59,799 bases of DNA from Deltaproteobacteria bacterium (GCA_016208165.1 JACQYL010000087.1:1-59799); one strand, 5' to 3'; counted from the stretch's first letter, positions 46,998-55,827 are shown. The notes: generated by a model from the sequence alone, not told the origin. Program-made: numbers and translations.

Positions 46998-48536
46998 ATG
47001 TCCACGGAACTGGTCATTAATTCAAGGCCGTACGAAACGCGAGTGGCCCTTGTGGAAAACGGTGTTGTTACCGAATATCAGGTCGAGCGGAGCAAAGAAC
47101 AGGAGATCAGCGGAAACATCTATTATGGGCGGGTCATCCGGGTGCTCCCCGGCATGCAGGCGGCATTCGTGGACATCGGATTGCAGAAGGCGGCGTTTCT
47201 GTATGTCTCCGATGTGTATGACAATCTCAGAGAATTCGAGTTGATGATGCTCGCCGCCAGGGAGGAATCGGAGGACCAGGAAGACGAATCGAGCGAAGAG
47301 GAGCCATCAGAGGAACCGTTTCGCAGAGAACCCCGCTTCCAGATTCAAGATCTGCTCCACGAAGGCCAGGAAGTAATGGTCCAGGTGTCCAAAGAACCTC
47401 TGGGATCAAAAGGCGCTCGTGTGACCACTCATATCTCCTTGCCGGGCCGAAATCTCGTTCTGATGCCCATGATGGATCACGTAGGCGTTTCCCGGCGCAT
47501 CGAGGACGAAACCGAGCGTAAACGGCTTCGCGACATGATCCTGGCCATAAGACCGGAAGCTACCGGTTTCATCCTTAGGACCGCCGCCGAAGGAGAGGAC
47601 GAGGCCAAAATCATGGCGGAGATGGAATTCCTGCTGAAGCTCTGGGAGAGCATCCAGGAGAAAAAGAGAACGCCCAAAGTTCCCTTTCTGGTCCACAGGG
47701 ACCTCAACATTGCGCTTCGTGCGGTTCGCGATCTGTTCACCAAAGAAGTGGACCGTCTGATCATAGACTCGTGGGAGGAGTACGAGGCCGTTCTTAATTT
47801 TATTCAAACGTTTATGCCGAGCCTGGCTCCGGCGGTGGAACTGTATACCGACCCGGAGCCCATTTTCGATCGTTACGGCATCGCGATGGAGATCTACCGG
47901 GCGCTTCGTAAGAAAGTATGGCTCAAGTCGGGTGGATACATCGTCATCGAGATGACGGAAGCCCTGGTCAGCATCGATGTGAACACCGGCCGCTACGTTG
48001 GGAAACGCAATCTCGAGGAAACGATCCTGAAAACCAATCTCGAGGCGGTCAAGGAAATCGCCTATCAACTACGCCTTCGAAATCTGGGGGGCCTGATCGT
48101 CATTGATTTCATCGACATGGAACGCGAAAGCGATCGGGAGAAGGTGTTCGCTTCTCTTAAGGAGGCCCTGCACAAAGACAAGAGCAAAACCCACGTCCTG
48201 AGAATGAGCGAATTGGGCCTCATCGAAATGACGCGCAAGCGCACTCGCGAAAACATCAACCGCTTTCTGTCGGAGCCTTGCTTTTATTGTGAAGGAGAGG
48301 GCCTGCTCAAATCGAAAAGAGCCATCTGCTACGAAATTTTTCGAAATATCGAGAGAGAGGCGCCGGAGATACAGGAAAACAACCTACACGTTCGTGTACA
48401 CCCCGAAATCAGCAACATGCTTCTGGACGAAGAAAATCAGCACATCGAGTTTCTGGAACGGAAGATCAATAAGAGCATCGTGATCAAATCCTCGGAGATC
48501 TTACACCTGGAACAGTTTCAGATCAAAACTCACTGA
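46998..48536 (+). CDS. rng: Ribonuclease G/E family endoribonuclease
   Basis: The endonuclease processes rRNA and mRNA 5' ends. The 512-aa protein has an S1 domain (about 37-150) that is interrupted by an acidic insert at 88-110 (AAREESEDQEDESSEEEPSE), a common lineage feature. The catalytic metal-binding Asp are D327 (SIDVNTGRYVG) and D370 (VIDFIDM). CFYC (428/431) is the zinc-link that joins monomers. No long C-terminal degradosome scaffold is present, so it is RNase G-like in length. Confidence 0.93.
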   Translation: MSTELVINSRPYETRVALVENGVVTEYQVERSKEQEISGNIYYGRVIRVLPGMQAAFVDIGLQKAAFLYVSDVYDNLREFELMMLAAREESEDQEDESSEEEPSEEPFRREPRFQIQDLLHEGQEVMVQVSKEPLGSKGARVTTHISLPGRNLVLMPMMDHVGVSRRIEDETERKRLRDMILAIRPEATGFILRTAAEGEDEAKIMAEMEFLLKLWESIQEKKRTPKVPFLVHRDLNIALRAVRDLFTKEVDRLIIDSWEEYEAVLNFIQTFMPSLAPAVELYTDPEPIFDRYGIAMEIYRALRKKVWLKSGGYIVIEMTEALVSIDVNTGRYVGKRNLEETILKTNLEAVKEIAYQLRLRNLGGLIVIDFIDMERESDREKVFASLKEALHKDKSKTHVLRMSELGLIEMTRKRTRENINRFLSEPCFYCEGEGLLKSKRAICYEIFRNIEREAPEIQENNLHVRVHPEISNMLLDEENQHIEFLERKINKSIVIKSSEILHLEQFQIKTH

Positions 48537-48663
48537 TGTTTGATGGTTCGGGACCCCTGCCCCCGAGACCCTCAGGAGAAAAGCGCCCCTTCGGCCGGCT
48601 CCGTGCCGTTCTCCTGGGTGGGTCGAATGGACCAAAACCGGGACCCGAACGAAGGCGCCGACC

Positions 48664-49047
48664 GTGGACGAAGAAACCAGACCTAAATACCGTAATCCAG
48701 GAGCGATCACTCTCGAGACGATCCCAAACGTGTTCTGCGAGGATGACCAGGAGCGGGCCCTTCTTCTCGACGCCAAGAAAGGCCTTACTAAAGAAGAAGC
48801 TGAAATCCTGGCGGTCATGAGACGCATTCGGTCCGAAGCCCTCCCGGTTAAGGAGCGCATCGCGACACTCCGGAAACGAATTGAAGAGGAAATGGAGCGA
48901 CCCGCCGGCCGTAATGAAACACTGCGCCATCGTCTGAACTCGGAAGAAATTCGCCTCGAAGAACTTCGAAGAGAATGGGACCATTGGAAGGAAAAGCGTG
49001 ACGCGGCGAGACACCGGCGGATGGTGCTTCTAGGACACGAGGAGTAG
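48664..49047 (+). CDS. Unknown charged helical protein, 127 aa
   Basis: The frame starts with GTG and runs in the same direction as RNase G. The second half is a highly charged coiled coil (AEILAVMRRIRSEALPVKER, LRHRLNSEEIRLEELRREWD, HWKEKRDAARHRRMVLLGHE). The N-terminal 40 residues contain the only Cys (IPNVFCEDDQERALLLDA). There are no membrane segments. I do not recognise it, although its position behind rng suggests co-transcription. It ends in a GTAGGGGC hairpin that probably terminates transcription. Confidence 0.65.
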   Translation: MDEETRPKYRNPGAITLETIPNVFCEDDQERALLLDAKKGLTKEEAEILAVMRRIRSEALPVKERIATLRKRIEEEMERPAGRNETLRHRLNSEEIRLEELRREWDHWKEKRDAARHRRMVLLGHEE

Positions 49048-49071
49048 GGGCGAAAAATCGTTGGCCCCTAC
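49044..49071. repeat. GTAGGGGC inverted repeat between convergent genes
   Basis: GTAGGGGC (49044-49051) pairs with GCCCCTAC (49064-49071) around a 12-base loop. The left arm overlaps the stop codon of the preceding gene. Its position between converging transcription units suggests a terminator-like role. Confidence 0.7.
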
Positions 49072-49199
49072 ATCGGCATTCGCCGCCACGGTATTGGTGA
49101 TCGAGGGAACCTCATGGGCATGATTCGTCGCCCTATGTATTCCTCCAACTCGACATAGAGACATGCGCGGGATCGATCGTCCCTGTTCACCGGCCCCGC

Positions 49200-49850
49200 T
49201 TAATCATAGGAGAGAATCACCCCGCGCAGGGCGCGCACCCTCTCCGCTATGTCTTCGGCACGGGTGACCCCCGTAACCATCGCAATGCGGCGTGCTCCAG
49301 CCTCGAGCACTTCCCGAATGTTGTCCAGGTTGATGCCTCCCATGGTGGTGAACGGTATGTGAAGATGAGGCGAGATCTCCCGGACGGCGTCGGGGCCTAT
49401 AAACCGCGTGATCTTGTCTTTGGTCTTCGTGGGGAAAATGGGGCCGATATTTACATAGTCGGCTCCTTCTTCCTGCGCGCGTAAGGCTTCCTCGAGGTTA
49501 TGGCTGGACGCACCAAGAATCAGTTCCGGTGCAATGCTCCGGGCTGCCGGAATGGGCAGGTCTTCCTGCCCGAGATGAACCCCGTCCGCATCCACCGCCA
49601 AGGCAACGTCCACGTGGTCGTTGATGATCAGAAGGACGTTGTGCTCGAGGGTTTTCTTACGGAATTCAACCGCCAATTCGTACAAGTCTTTCTTGTCCCA
49701 GTACTTCTCTCGAAGCTGTATCATTCGGGCGCCACCGGCGAGAACCCCGTCCAACACCTCAAGATCGGTTCGTCCGTCAGAGAGGTCCTGACAGGTTACC
49801 GGGTATAGGTCGACGTCGCGCAAAAGCGCTATACGATCTTCTCTGGTCAT
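49200..49850 (-). CDS. thiE: Thiamin-phosphate synthase
   Basis: ThiE couples the pyrimidine and thiazole phosphates to give thiamin phosphate. The TIM-barrel motifs are present: MIQLREKYWDKKDL, LIINDHVDVALAVDADGVHL, GQEDLPIPAAR, ADYVNIGPIFPTKTKDK and TTMGGINLDNI. The length, 216 aa, is normal. It is the last gene of the thiamin operon and overlaps thiS by four bases. Confidence 0.93.
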   Translation of the reverse strand: MTREDRIALLRDVDLYPVTCQDLSDGRTDLEVLDGVLAGGARMIQLREKYWDKKDLYELAVEFRKKTLEHNVLLIINDHVDVALAVDADGVHLGQEDLPIPAARSIAPELILGASSHNLEEALRAQEEGADYVNIGPIFPTKTKDKITRFIGPDAVREISPHLHIPFTTMGGINLDNIREVLEAGARRIAMVTGVTRAEDIAERVRALRGVILSYD

Positions 49851-50053
49851 CCTCCCCCCACAAAGCGAATCAGTTCGACCTCATCGCCGTCCTCGAGAAC
49901 CTCCCGGTCGAACGTGTCTCGATCCACAATTCGCCGGTTCCGTTCCACGACCACATTAGTCGCAGGCACCTTCAAAAATTCCAAAAGGCCCGAAACAGTG
50001 GTGTTCGGAGCAAGCGAACGGTCTTCGCCGTTCAGTCTGACGCAAATGGACAT
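49847..50053 (-). CDS. thiS: Sulfur carrier protein ThiS
   Basis: This ubiquitin-like 68-aa carrier delivers sulfur as a C-terminal thiocarboxylate for thiazole synthesis. It has the beta-grasp pattern (MSICVRLNGEDRSLAPNTTV, VPATNVVVERNRRIV, LEDGDEVELIRFVGGG) and ends in Gly-Gly-Gly, one residue beyond the standard Gly-Gly. The ATG at 50053 was chosen; a longer frame to 50170 has no homology. ThiF is expected to adenylate it. Confidence 0.85.
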   Translation of the reverse strand: MSICVRLNGEDRSLAPNTTVSGLLEFLKVPATNVVVERNRRIVDRDTFDREVLEDGDEVELIRFVGGG

Positions 50054-50179
50054 GCCGACCTCGTTTTTTACCGCGCCTCTCCGGCGAATGGCATGCCGGC
50101 TCGAGCCTGCAAATCGGTAGGCGCATTTTTGACGCCCGGAATCCAAGCAAGAACGGAATTCCCGGCGCAAGCGGCGTGG

Positions 50180-51343
50180 TTACCGTTCGACGGACGCTCG
50201 CCTCACGTCCAATGCCGATCCGGCCTCGCCGCCGGTCAAGAAAGCGGCATCCCAGTCTTTCCAGACCGGTTCATAGCCTCGAGAGGCGATCATATGAGCT
50301 ACTTCCCCCGGACTGCGTTTATCACTCACCTCGAATTGCCCTTCCGCCTCGGGTTTGGAAGCGTATCCCCCGGGAGCCGTTTTGCTTCCGGCGCTCATCT
50401 GCGTTACCCCCAAGGGAACGAGATTATCCCGCAATTCACGGGATTCACGCGTTGAAAGAACCAGACCGGCGTCCGGGAGGAACAGCCGAAGCGCGCACAT
50501 GAGCTGCACCATTTGGGGATCGCTGACGGGGAACTCGGGTTCGTACCCGCCCGCGGCGGGCCGGAGCCTCGGAAACGAGACCGAGATCTGGCTCTTCCAA
50601 AATCGCCGGGTCAAATAGGCGGCGTGGAAGGCCATGTAAGCCCCCTCGATTCGCCAGTCCGACAACCCCAAGAGAGCGCCGATGTTCAGCCGGCGGAATC
50701 CGGCTTCACCGCCGCGGTCCGTGGTATCGAGACGCCACTTGTAGTTCCGTTTCCGGCCGGCGGGATGGACCTCCGCATATCGCCCCTTATGATAGGTCTC
50801 CTGGTAAATGGTCAGTCCGTCGACGCCCGATGCGATGAGCGCTCTATACTCATCCGTATCCAGGGGATACACTTCAATGGAAATCGACGCGAACAGAGGA
50901 CGAAGACGTTCAGCAACGGCGCACAGGTAGTCCACCGACGCGTGTCGGGGCGATTCGCCGCTGACCAACAGTACATGGCGGAAGCCTTCCCTGTGCAGTA
51001 TTTCTCCTTCGCGAGCCGCTTCATCCAATGTGAGCGTCGCCCGTTCAATAGCGTTATGTCGATTGAATCCACAATATACGCAGGAATTGGTGCACTCGCT
51101 CGAGACATAGATGGGCGCATACATCTGGATGATACGTCCGAAACGCCGGACCGTGATGTTGTGCGCGATCTGAGCCATGGATTCCAGATAGGATTCCGCC
51201 GCAGGGGACAGGAGGCTCAATACGTCCCGAAAGGTTCTTCGTTCGGTTTGCAGTGAACGCTCGACATCCCGTGCCGTAACGCCCGCAATGGTGCTTCTTA
51301 CATTTTCCCAATCCAGCTTCTCGATCTCTTCCGAAAACGACAT
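50180..51343 (-). CDS. thiH: 2-iminoacetate synthase ThiH
   Basis: ThiH cleaves tyrosine with a SAM radical to give dehydroglycine, the anaerobic route to thiazole. The cluster motif CTNSCVYCGF lies at about residues 85-94, followed by HVLLVSGESPRHASVDYLC, GLTIYQETYHKGRYAEVHP and PRLRPAAGGYEP. The length is 387 aa. The use of ThiH rather than the oxygen-dependent ThiO fits an anaerobe. It lies two bases from thiG. Confidence 0.95.
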   Translation of the reverse strand: MSFSEEIEKLDWENVRSTIAGVTARDVERSLQTERRTFRDVLSLLSPAAESYLESMAQIAHNITVRRFGRIIQMYAPIYVSSECTNSCVYCGFNRHNAIERATLTLDEAAREGEILHREGFRHVLLVSGESPRHASVDYLCAVAERLRPLFASISIEVYPLDTDEYRALIASGVDGLTIYQETYHKGRYAEVHPAGRKRNYKWRLDTTDRGGEAGFRRLNIGALLGLSDWRIEGAYMAFHAAYLTRRFWKSQISVSFPRLRPAAGGYEPEFPVSDPQMVQLMCALRLFLPDAGLVLSTRESRELRDNLVPLGVTQMSAGSKTAPGGYASKPEAEGQFEVSDKRSPGEVAHMIASRGYEPVWKDWDAAFLTGGEAGSALDVRRASVER

Positions 51344-51345
51344 GA

Positions 51346-52128
51346 TCAGACACTCCTCAAAAATCCGGTCAGGGGCGAGCTGGCTTCAGCCTTCCACTGT
51401 TGTTTGCCCGCACCCGCCTGCCGGGCCAAGAAACCCGCCTCGACTCCCAGTTTGAACCCTTTCGCCATGGCTACCGGGTCTCCGGCCACAGCGATGGCCG
51501 TGTTCACCAACACGGCGTCCGCCCCCATTTCCATGGCTTCCGCCGCGTGGGACGGAGCGCCGAGTCCGGCGTCCACCACCACGGGAACCCGTGCTTGCTC
51601 GATAATAATCTGAATGGAGTCCTTCGTTCTAATTCCACGATTGGTCCCTATGGGGGCGCCCAAAGGCATAACCGTCGCCGTTCCCACATCCTCGAGTCGT
51701 TTGGCCAGAACGGGATCCGCATTGATGTATGGAAGCACCGTGAATCCCTCTTTTACAAGAATCTCGGCCGCTTTCAGGGTTTCGATGGGATCGGGCAGCA
51801 AATAGTTGGGATCCGGCGTCACCTCGAGCTTGATCCAAGGATCGCAGCCTGCGGCGCGGGCGATTCGAGCCAGGCGGACAGCCTCCTCCGCGTCCCGAGC
51901 GCCGCTGGTGTTCGGCAGCAGCAAGTACCGCTCGCGATCGATGGCGGACATGAGATCATCCGCAGGGTTGTCCAATTCCACCCTGCGCAGCGCTACTGTG
52001 ACTATTTCGGCGCCCGATGCTTCTATGGCCTGAACCATAAGCTCCGTGGACGGGAACTTTCCCGTTCCCACCAACAGACGCGAACGGAAAGAACGACCCG
52101 CTATGACGAGAGGTGATAGATCAATCAA
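51346..52128 (-). CDS. thiG: Thiazole synthase
   Basis: ThiG forms the thiazole phosphate ring from deoxyxylulose phosphate, ThiS thiocarboxylate and dehydroglycine. Typical motifs are [50 protein letters not shown] (with the imine-forming Lys), [12 protein letters not shown] and [20 protein letters not shown]. It is 260 aa long. It lies between thiF (219-base gap) and thiH. Confidence 0.95.
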   Translation of the reverse strand: MIDLSPLVIAGRSFRSRLLVGTGKFPSTELMVQAIEASGAEIVTVALRRVELDNPADDLMSAIDRERYLLLPNTSGARDAEEAVRLARIARAAGCDPWIKLEVTPDPNYLLPDPIETLKAAEILVKEGFTVLPYINADPVLAKRLEDVGTATVMPLGAPIGTNRGIRTKDSIQIIIEQARVPVVVDAGLGAPSHAAEAMEMGADAVLVNTAIAVAGDPVAMAKGFKLGVEAGFLARQAGAGKQQWKAEASSPLTGFLRSV

Positions 52129-52347
52129 AACTGGACCCCCAAATTCTAATGTTGAAACGTTGAAAACCTACGAACCATGTTCGGGCCGCGCACGAAATAT
52201 CCATTCCTCCGTCACGTCCGGACTCTCGCCGGACCTTGAATCAGGAACCCGAAACCATTCGGTTTTCCCTGAAGTTCCCGCGTCCCGAAATCGTCCTGTG
52301 CGAGAGCCGATCCCACACGATAGAGACTCCGGATCACCCTCCAGGGC

Positions 52348-53112
52348 TTAAGCCTCCGTCTTCGATTTGCGGCAAACCGGACAGTTGCCTTTCGGCAGGG
52401 GCACGGTCCGGAACGATGAATCCAGCGCGTTGTAAGTCAGCAGCCTCCCCACCAGGAGTTCCCCGAATTCCGCCAGATATTTGATGGCTTCCGAGGCCTG
52501 AACGCATCCCAAGACTCCCGCCACCGTGCCCAGGATACCGATTTCCGAAGGCATTGGGGCCTTTTCCGTGTTCTCGACGCCTCCAAACACGCAGCGGAAA
52601 CAGGGCCCTTTCCCCGGTATTACGGTCATCGCCTGGCCAACCAGGCCCATGGCGCCCGCATGGGAGTAAGGAACGTTCTCCTGTACACAAGCGTCGTTTA
52701 CGGCGAACTTGGACGCGAAATTGTCGGTGGCCTCGATGACGAAGTCGTAATCGCGCACGATGCTGCGTCCGTTTTCCGCGGAGAACCGGACTTGATGGGT
52801 TACAATACGCACGTTCGGATTCAAGGCGGCTATTTTTCCCGATGCCGAGCGGATCTTGAGTTGCTGCAGGTCCGATGTGAAATGGAGAATTTGGCGTTGC
52901 AGATTGGACAGTTCTACGAAGTCGTTGTCGAGAATCCCCAAAGTCCCGACGCCTGCACAGGCCAGGTAAGCCAATGCGGGACTACCGAGTCCTCCGGCTC
53001 CAATAACCAGAACTCGGCCTTGGAAAAGCTTTTTCTGCCCGGCAACTCCAATTTCCGGGACCCGAATATTGCGTTGGTAACGCGCTTCCTCCGATTCGCT
53101 TAACAAAAACAA
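52348..53112 (-). CDS. thiF: ThiF/MoeB-type adenylyltransferase
   Basis: This E1-like enzyme adenylates the C-terminus of ThiS. The 254-aa protein has the ATP loop VIGAGGLGSPALAYL (about 37-51), the catalytic D130 (EATDNFASKF) and the zinc cysteines CFRC (171/174) and CPVC (244/247). There is no ATG near the conserved N-terminus (LSESEEARYQRNI). The TTG at 53112 is the best start because AGGAG lies eight to nine bases upstream, inside the 3' arm of the TPP-riboswitch terminator. A TTG at 53106 is also possible. Confidence 0.88.
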   Translation of the reverse strand: MFLLSESEEARYQRNIRVPEIGVAGQKKLFQGRVLVIGAGGLGSPALAYLACAGVGTLGILDNDFVELSNLQRQILHFTSDLQQLKIRSASGKIAALNPNVRIVTHQVRFSAENGRSIVRDYDFVIEATDNFASKFAVNDACVQENVPYSHAGAMGLVGQAMTVIPGKGPCFRCVFGGVENTEKAPMPSEIGILGTVAGVLGCVQASEAIKYLAEFGELLVGRLLTYNALDSSFRTVPLPKGNCPVCRKSKTEA

Positions 53113-53148
53113 AAAAACCGCTCCTCTCTTTTTCCGTATAGAGGACGG
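53105..53148 (-). terminator. Terminator of the TPP riboswitch, overlapping the thiF start
   Basis: On the minus strand CCGTCCTCT pairs with AGAGGAGCGG and is followed by TTTTTTTGTTTTTG. The 3' arm contains the thiF ribosome-binding site AGGAG and the T tract contains its TTG start codon. One hairpin could therefore stop transcription and also hide the ribosome-binding site. Confidence 0.8.
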
Positions 53149-53177
53149 CTTTGCCTGATCGAAACGGTATCTGTTCT

Positions 53178-53260
53178 CCGTTTCCCTGCGCCGGTATTAC
53201 CCGTATCAGGTTCAAAGGGTATGATCTCAGCCCTAGGCCCAAGCCTAGCACCCCCAACGG
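53178..53260 (-). promoter_or_regulatory. TPP riboswitch (THI element)
   Basis: On the minus strand the conserved elements are in order: CCGTT (P1), GGGGTGC, CTGAGA, ACCCTTTGAACCTGAT, GGGTAATACCGGCGCAGGGA and AACGG (P1'). This is the thiamin pyrophosphate aptamer. It lies directly upstream of thiF. A second hairpin (GAAACGG paired with CCGTTTC, 53161-53184) shares the 3' strand of P1 and so competes with it. High TPP should shut off the thi operon. Confidence 0.95.
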
Positions 53261-53268
53261 TGTATTAT

Positions 53269-53298
53269 ACATTACAGCCTCCGCTGGTTTGTTGTCAA
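53269..53298 (-). promoter_or_regulatory. Probable promoter of the thi operon
   Basis: On the minus strand TTGACA (53298-53293) is followed after 18 bases by TAATGT (53274-53269). A consensus TATAAT (53269-53264) lies five bases further but at a 23-base distance. Either places the transcript start just before the TPP aptamer. Confidence 0.55.
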
Positions 53299-53390
53299 TC
53301 CTTATGATAAAGAATAAAAAAGACGGAAGGGGCGCCCCGACGTTGCGCGGACCGACCACCGTTACCGATATCACTCAACGGAGCAGAGAC

Positions 53391-54065
53391 ATGCCCTGGA
53401 ACGAGATCCTGGAAAGCCTGAACGTCTTCACTTTCTGGCAAACCTACGCAGCCTTGTCCGCCTATCTCACCCTGATCCTGCTGCCGCATGTTTTCGAAGA
53501 GATGGTTCCGGAAGAACACGCTCGAGCCCATTTCATGGTAGTTATCATCAAGCACGCCTTTCAGGCATACGGAACGTTGTTTCTGGTGTTGAGCATGGCG
53601 CCGATCCTTCTCGGCATATCCGCGGAGGACGGATGGGATTTTGCCGCATTTTCCGCCCGCGACCCCTCTTATCTCGTGAGATTCGTACTGACCCAGAGTG
53701 CGCTCCTTTTCGGCTCGATTATTCTGGCGGTACTTCCTGTTGTGCGACACATGCATTCCCTCCACGTGGCCGTGTTGTCCTGCCTGGGACTGATTCTCGT
53801 GTTGCCGGTCCTCGATGCCTACTATCCGGGTCTTGGGATCCACCGGCTGTCACTCCTGCCTGAACCGGTCTATCTGGCGGGTTTTGTGCTCTTCGCCGCC
53901 GTAATGGTCTGGGTCGGTGCGATGACGAGCAGACGGTTGCTCGAAGCCCGGGACGCCGAATTAACGGCCGTCAGCGTTTCGACAATTTTCGGACTGGCGC
54001 CCTTTGTTACTTACGGCCTCTGGCTTGGAATTCAATTGGACTCCCTCCTGTTCCCGGTGAAGTGA
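53391..54065 (+). CDS. Integral membrane protein, unknown, 224 aa
   Basis: The protein has five to six transmembrane segments: FWQTYAALSAYLTLILLPHV, AYGTLFLVLSMAPILLGI, FVLTQSALLFGSIILAVLPV, LHVAVLSCLGLILVLPVL, LAGFVLFAAVMVWVGAM and a weaker C-terminal one. I do not recognise the family. Conserved-looking polar residues at the ends (EEMVPEEHARAHF, HMHSLHVA) contain several His. The ATG at 53391 has GGAG seven bases upstream; the frame extends further up but there overlaps the riboswitch. Confidence 0.65.
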   Translation: MPWNEILESLNVFTFWQTYAALSAYLTLILLPHVFEEMVPEEHARAHFMVVIIKHAFQAYGTLFLVLSMAPILLGISAEDGWDFAAFSARDPSYLVRFVLTQSALLFGSIILAVLPVVRHMHSLHVAVLSCLGLILVLPVLDAYYPGLGIHRLSLLPEPVYLAGFVLFAAVMVWVGAMTSRRLLEARDAELTAVSVSTIFGLAPFVTYGLWLGIQLDSLLFPVK

Positions 54066-54258
54066 CGCCGTTTCACTGCCCGGACGAGCGCGATTCTCCG
54101 GGTGCTCTTTCTCGACGCGATCGAGCCTGCATCGCTCTTACACGTTCTCCCGCGCTTTTTACGCCGGATGACCCATCCGGTGCGAGCCGTGCATCCTATT
54201 CCGGCCGTCCAAAACCCTGCACAATCCGGAAGTCTCATCATTTCTGATATAGGAATCA

Positions 54259-54287
54259 TTGAACGTGAGAAAGAGGATGCTTATTTT
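54259..54287 (+). promoter_or_regulatory. Probable promoter of the hsp20 gene
   Basis: TTGAAC (54259-54264), a 17-base spacer and TATTTT (54282-54287) lie 67 bases before the Hsp20 ATG. No CIRCE-type inverted repeat is present. Confidence 0.5.
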
Positions 54288-54353
54288 TTAAGTAAACAGC
54301 GAATTCCGGCTAGTGCCGAATAAGGGCGATCTCAGACGAAAGGAGGTACACAT

Positions 54354-54797
54354 ATGAATCTTCCATTGGTTCGAAAGAAACGGAGACCTTTATGGATGAC
54401 CCCGGGCGGCGAAGGTTGGGGAGATGCTTTTTTTGACCGATTGTGGACTGAATGGCCGCGGTTTGAAGGCGAGGAGTGGGTGCCTGCTCTGGATTTCTTC
54501 GAGAAGGACAACAAGTACTATCTTACGGCCGAGATGCCGGGTATCAACAAGGACGACTTAAACATCACCGTTGACAACGGGATGGTAACCATCAGCGGCA
54601 AAAAAGAGGCGCGCAAAGAAGAAGAAGGCGCCAACTTCTACCTCAAGGAATCGGTGTACGGCTCGTTCTCCAGAAGCCTGCGTTTGCCCGGAGAAGTGGA
54701 CGAAGCCAAGGTGGAAGCCACCTTCAAGGACGGAGTGCTAACCCTGGTAATGCCGCACAAGAAGGAAGCAAAAGCCAAGAAAATCGAAGTCAAATAA
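54354..54797 (+). CDS. Small heat-shock protein Hsp20
   Basis: This ATP-independent chaperone holds unfolding proteins. The 147-aa protein has an N-terminal region rich in Trp and Phe, then the alpha-crystallin domain (about 45-135: VPALDFFEKDNKYYLTAEMP, GINKDDLNITVDNGMVTISG, YGSFSRSLRLPGEVDEAKVE, FKDGVLTLVMPHK) and the Lys-rich tail typical of the family. AAAGGAGGT precedes the ATG. It is monocistronic, with its own terminator. Confidence 0.93.
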   Translation: MNLPLVRKKRRPLWMTPGGEGWGDAFFDRLWTEWPRFEGEEWVPALDFFEKDNKYYLTAEMPGINKDDLNITVDNGMVTISGKKEARKEEEGANFYLKESVYGSFSRSLRLPGEVDEAKVEATFKDGVLTLVMPHKKEAKAKKIEVK

Positions 54798-54910
54798 GAG
54801 CGCCCCTGAAAAGGGCGTGAGCACGTTTCAATGAGCCGGGAAGGGAAAAGACGGGAGGTGGGAGCCTAATTGGATGTGTCGAATGGAATACAATCTGAGT
54901 GTTTAATAAA

Positions 54911-54940
54911 AGAGGCGACGAAAGTCGCCTTTAACTTTTG
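54911..54940 (+). terminator. Intrinsic terminator of the hsp20 gene
   Basis: AGGCGAC pairs with GTCGCCT around a GAAA tetraloop and is followed by TTAACTTTTG. It is a standard terminator 115 bases after the stop codon. Confidence 0.8.
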
Positions 54941-55079
54941 CACACGATTTGGGGACATCCGTGAAATATTGAAAGTTGAAAGGTTTTGCCCCACTCGGAG
55001 GTCATAAACGGAATCCCTTTCATGCCCTCCGTCATTTTCTCTCCTATCGGATACGATTTCCTTTCATCATCCCCCCGCT

Positions 55080-55511
55080 TCAGGCGGCTTCCCGGATATC
55101 GATCACCAGTTTTTTCTTCAAGGCGCGAAGCGCGGCTTCCAGTTGGTTCAGCCGGGAATGGTGATCGAGGTCAAGAATCCGGCGCACCTGTCGAGCATCA
55201 CAGTTGAGTCTGCGAGCAAGCTCCACCTGCGTGACGCCCTGATCTCTCATGCTTTGATAAATGGTCAGCTTCATGACGGCCATCGGAGGAAGCTCCACCA
55301 TCGGTTGCCCTTTCCTGGGTGCGGACGGTTTGGGTATATCCTCGTTGTCGTCCACATAGGCGGACAGAGCGACACACAAAGCGTCTTCCATCCAATCAAG
55401 CGCTTCCGATTCAGTTTGCCCGGCGGATAAGGCCTCCGGAACATCGGGGCACGTAGCGATCACGGTGTTGTTATCATCCGGCTCGAATTCAACCGGGTAG
55501 CCTGTAAACAT
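55080..55511 (-). CDS. hicB: HicB antitoxin
   Basis: The antitoxin neutralises HicA and represses the operon. The 143-aa protein has the degraded RNase-H-like N-terminal domain (YPVEFEPDDNNTVIATCPDV, SAGQTESEALDWMEDALCVA) and a C-terminal helix-turn-helix (GVTQVELARRLNCDARQVRR) expected to bind the palindrome at 55722-55737. Its ATG overlaps the hicA stop (TAATG). Confidence 0.92.
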   Translation of the reverse strand: MFTGYPVEFEPDDNNTVIATCPDVPEALSAGQTESEALDWMEDALCVALSAYVDDNEDIPKPSAPRKGQPMVELPPMAVMKLTIYQSMRDQGVTQVELARRLNCDARQVRRILDLDHHSRLNQLEAALRALKKKLVIDIREAA

Positions 55512-55708
55512 TAAAGTATCTCCTTCTCGTCCAGGCCGAGTTGCCTGCAAATACGCTTTATTAGCACATTGCCCAGATCATTGCCGTGACATGGCAGCGT
55601 GGTCCTTTTATTGTTGTATCGCAACAAGCAATGCCCCCCCTTTCCACGGGACGCGTCGACCAAAACCCCGGCTGCCTTTAATCTTCGCACAACTTGCTTC
55701 AGCTTCAT
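55511..55708 (-). CDS. hicA: HicA toxin (mRNA interferase)
   Basis: HicA cleaves mRNA. The 65-aa protein has the dsRBD-like pattern MKLKQVVRRLKAAGVLVDAS, with GKGGHCLLRYNNKRTTLPCH containing the catalytic His in GGH. The ATG at 55708 was chosen; a TTG at 55717 overlaps the -10 element and cannot be transcribed as a start. The ATG lies only about 9 bases after the -10, so the mRNA should be leaderless or nearly so. Confidence 0.9.
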   Translation of the reverse strand: MKLKQVVRRLKAAGVLVDASRGKGGHCLLRYNNKRTTLPCHGNDLGNVLIKRICRQLGLDEKEIL

Positions 55709-55716
55709 ACATATCA

Positions 55717-55745
55717 ATTATAGGACATTTGTGTCCTTACAGCAA
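55717..55745 (-). promoter_or_regulatory. hicAB promoter with palindromic operator
   Basis: On the minus strand TTGCTG (55745-55740), a 17-base spacer and a perfect TATAAT (55722-55717). The palindrome AGGACA-N4-TGTCCT (55722-55737) fills the spacer and touches the -10, the position expected for HicB autorepression. Confidence 0.8.
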
Positions 55746-55827
55746 GAAGAAGCGCCAAAGTCAAAGGATTTCTACCTGGAAGGTAAAAGAGGGGATACTT
55801 AGCCGACGGAATCCGTACGACCGTATG

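Noticed and set aside
53151-53390. N-terminal extension of the membrane-protein frame
   Set aside because: It overlaps the TPP riboswitch on the other strand; the ATG at 53391 has a proper ribosome-binding site.
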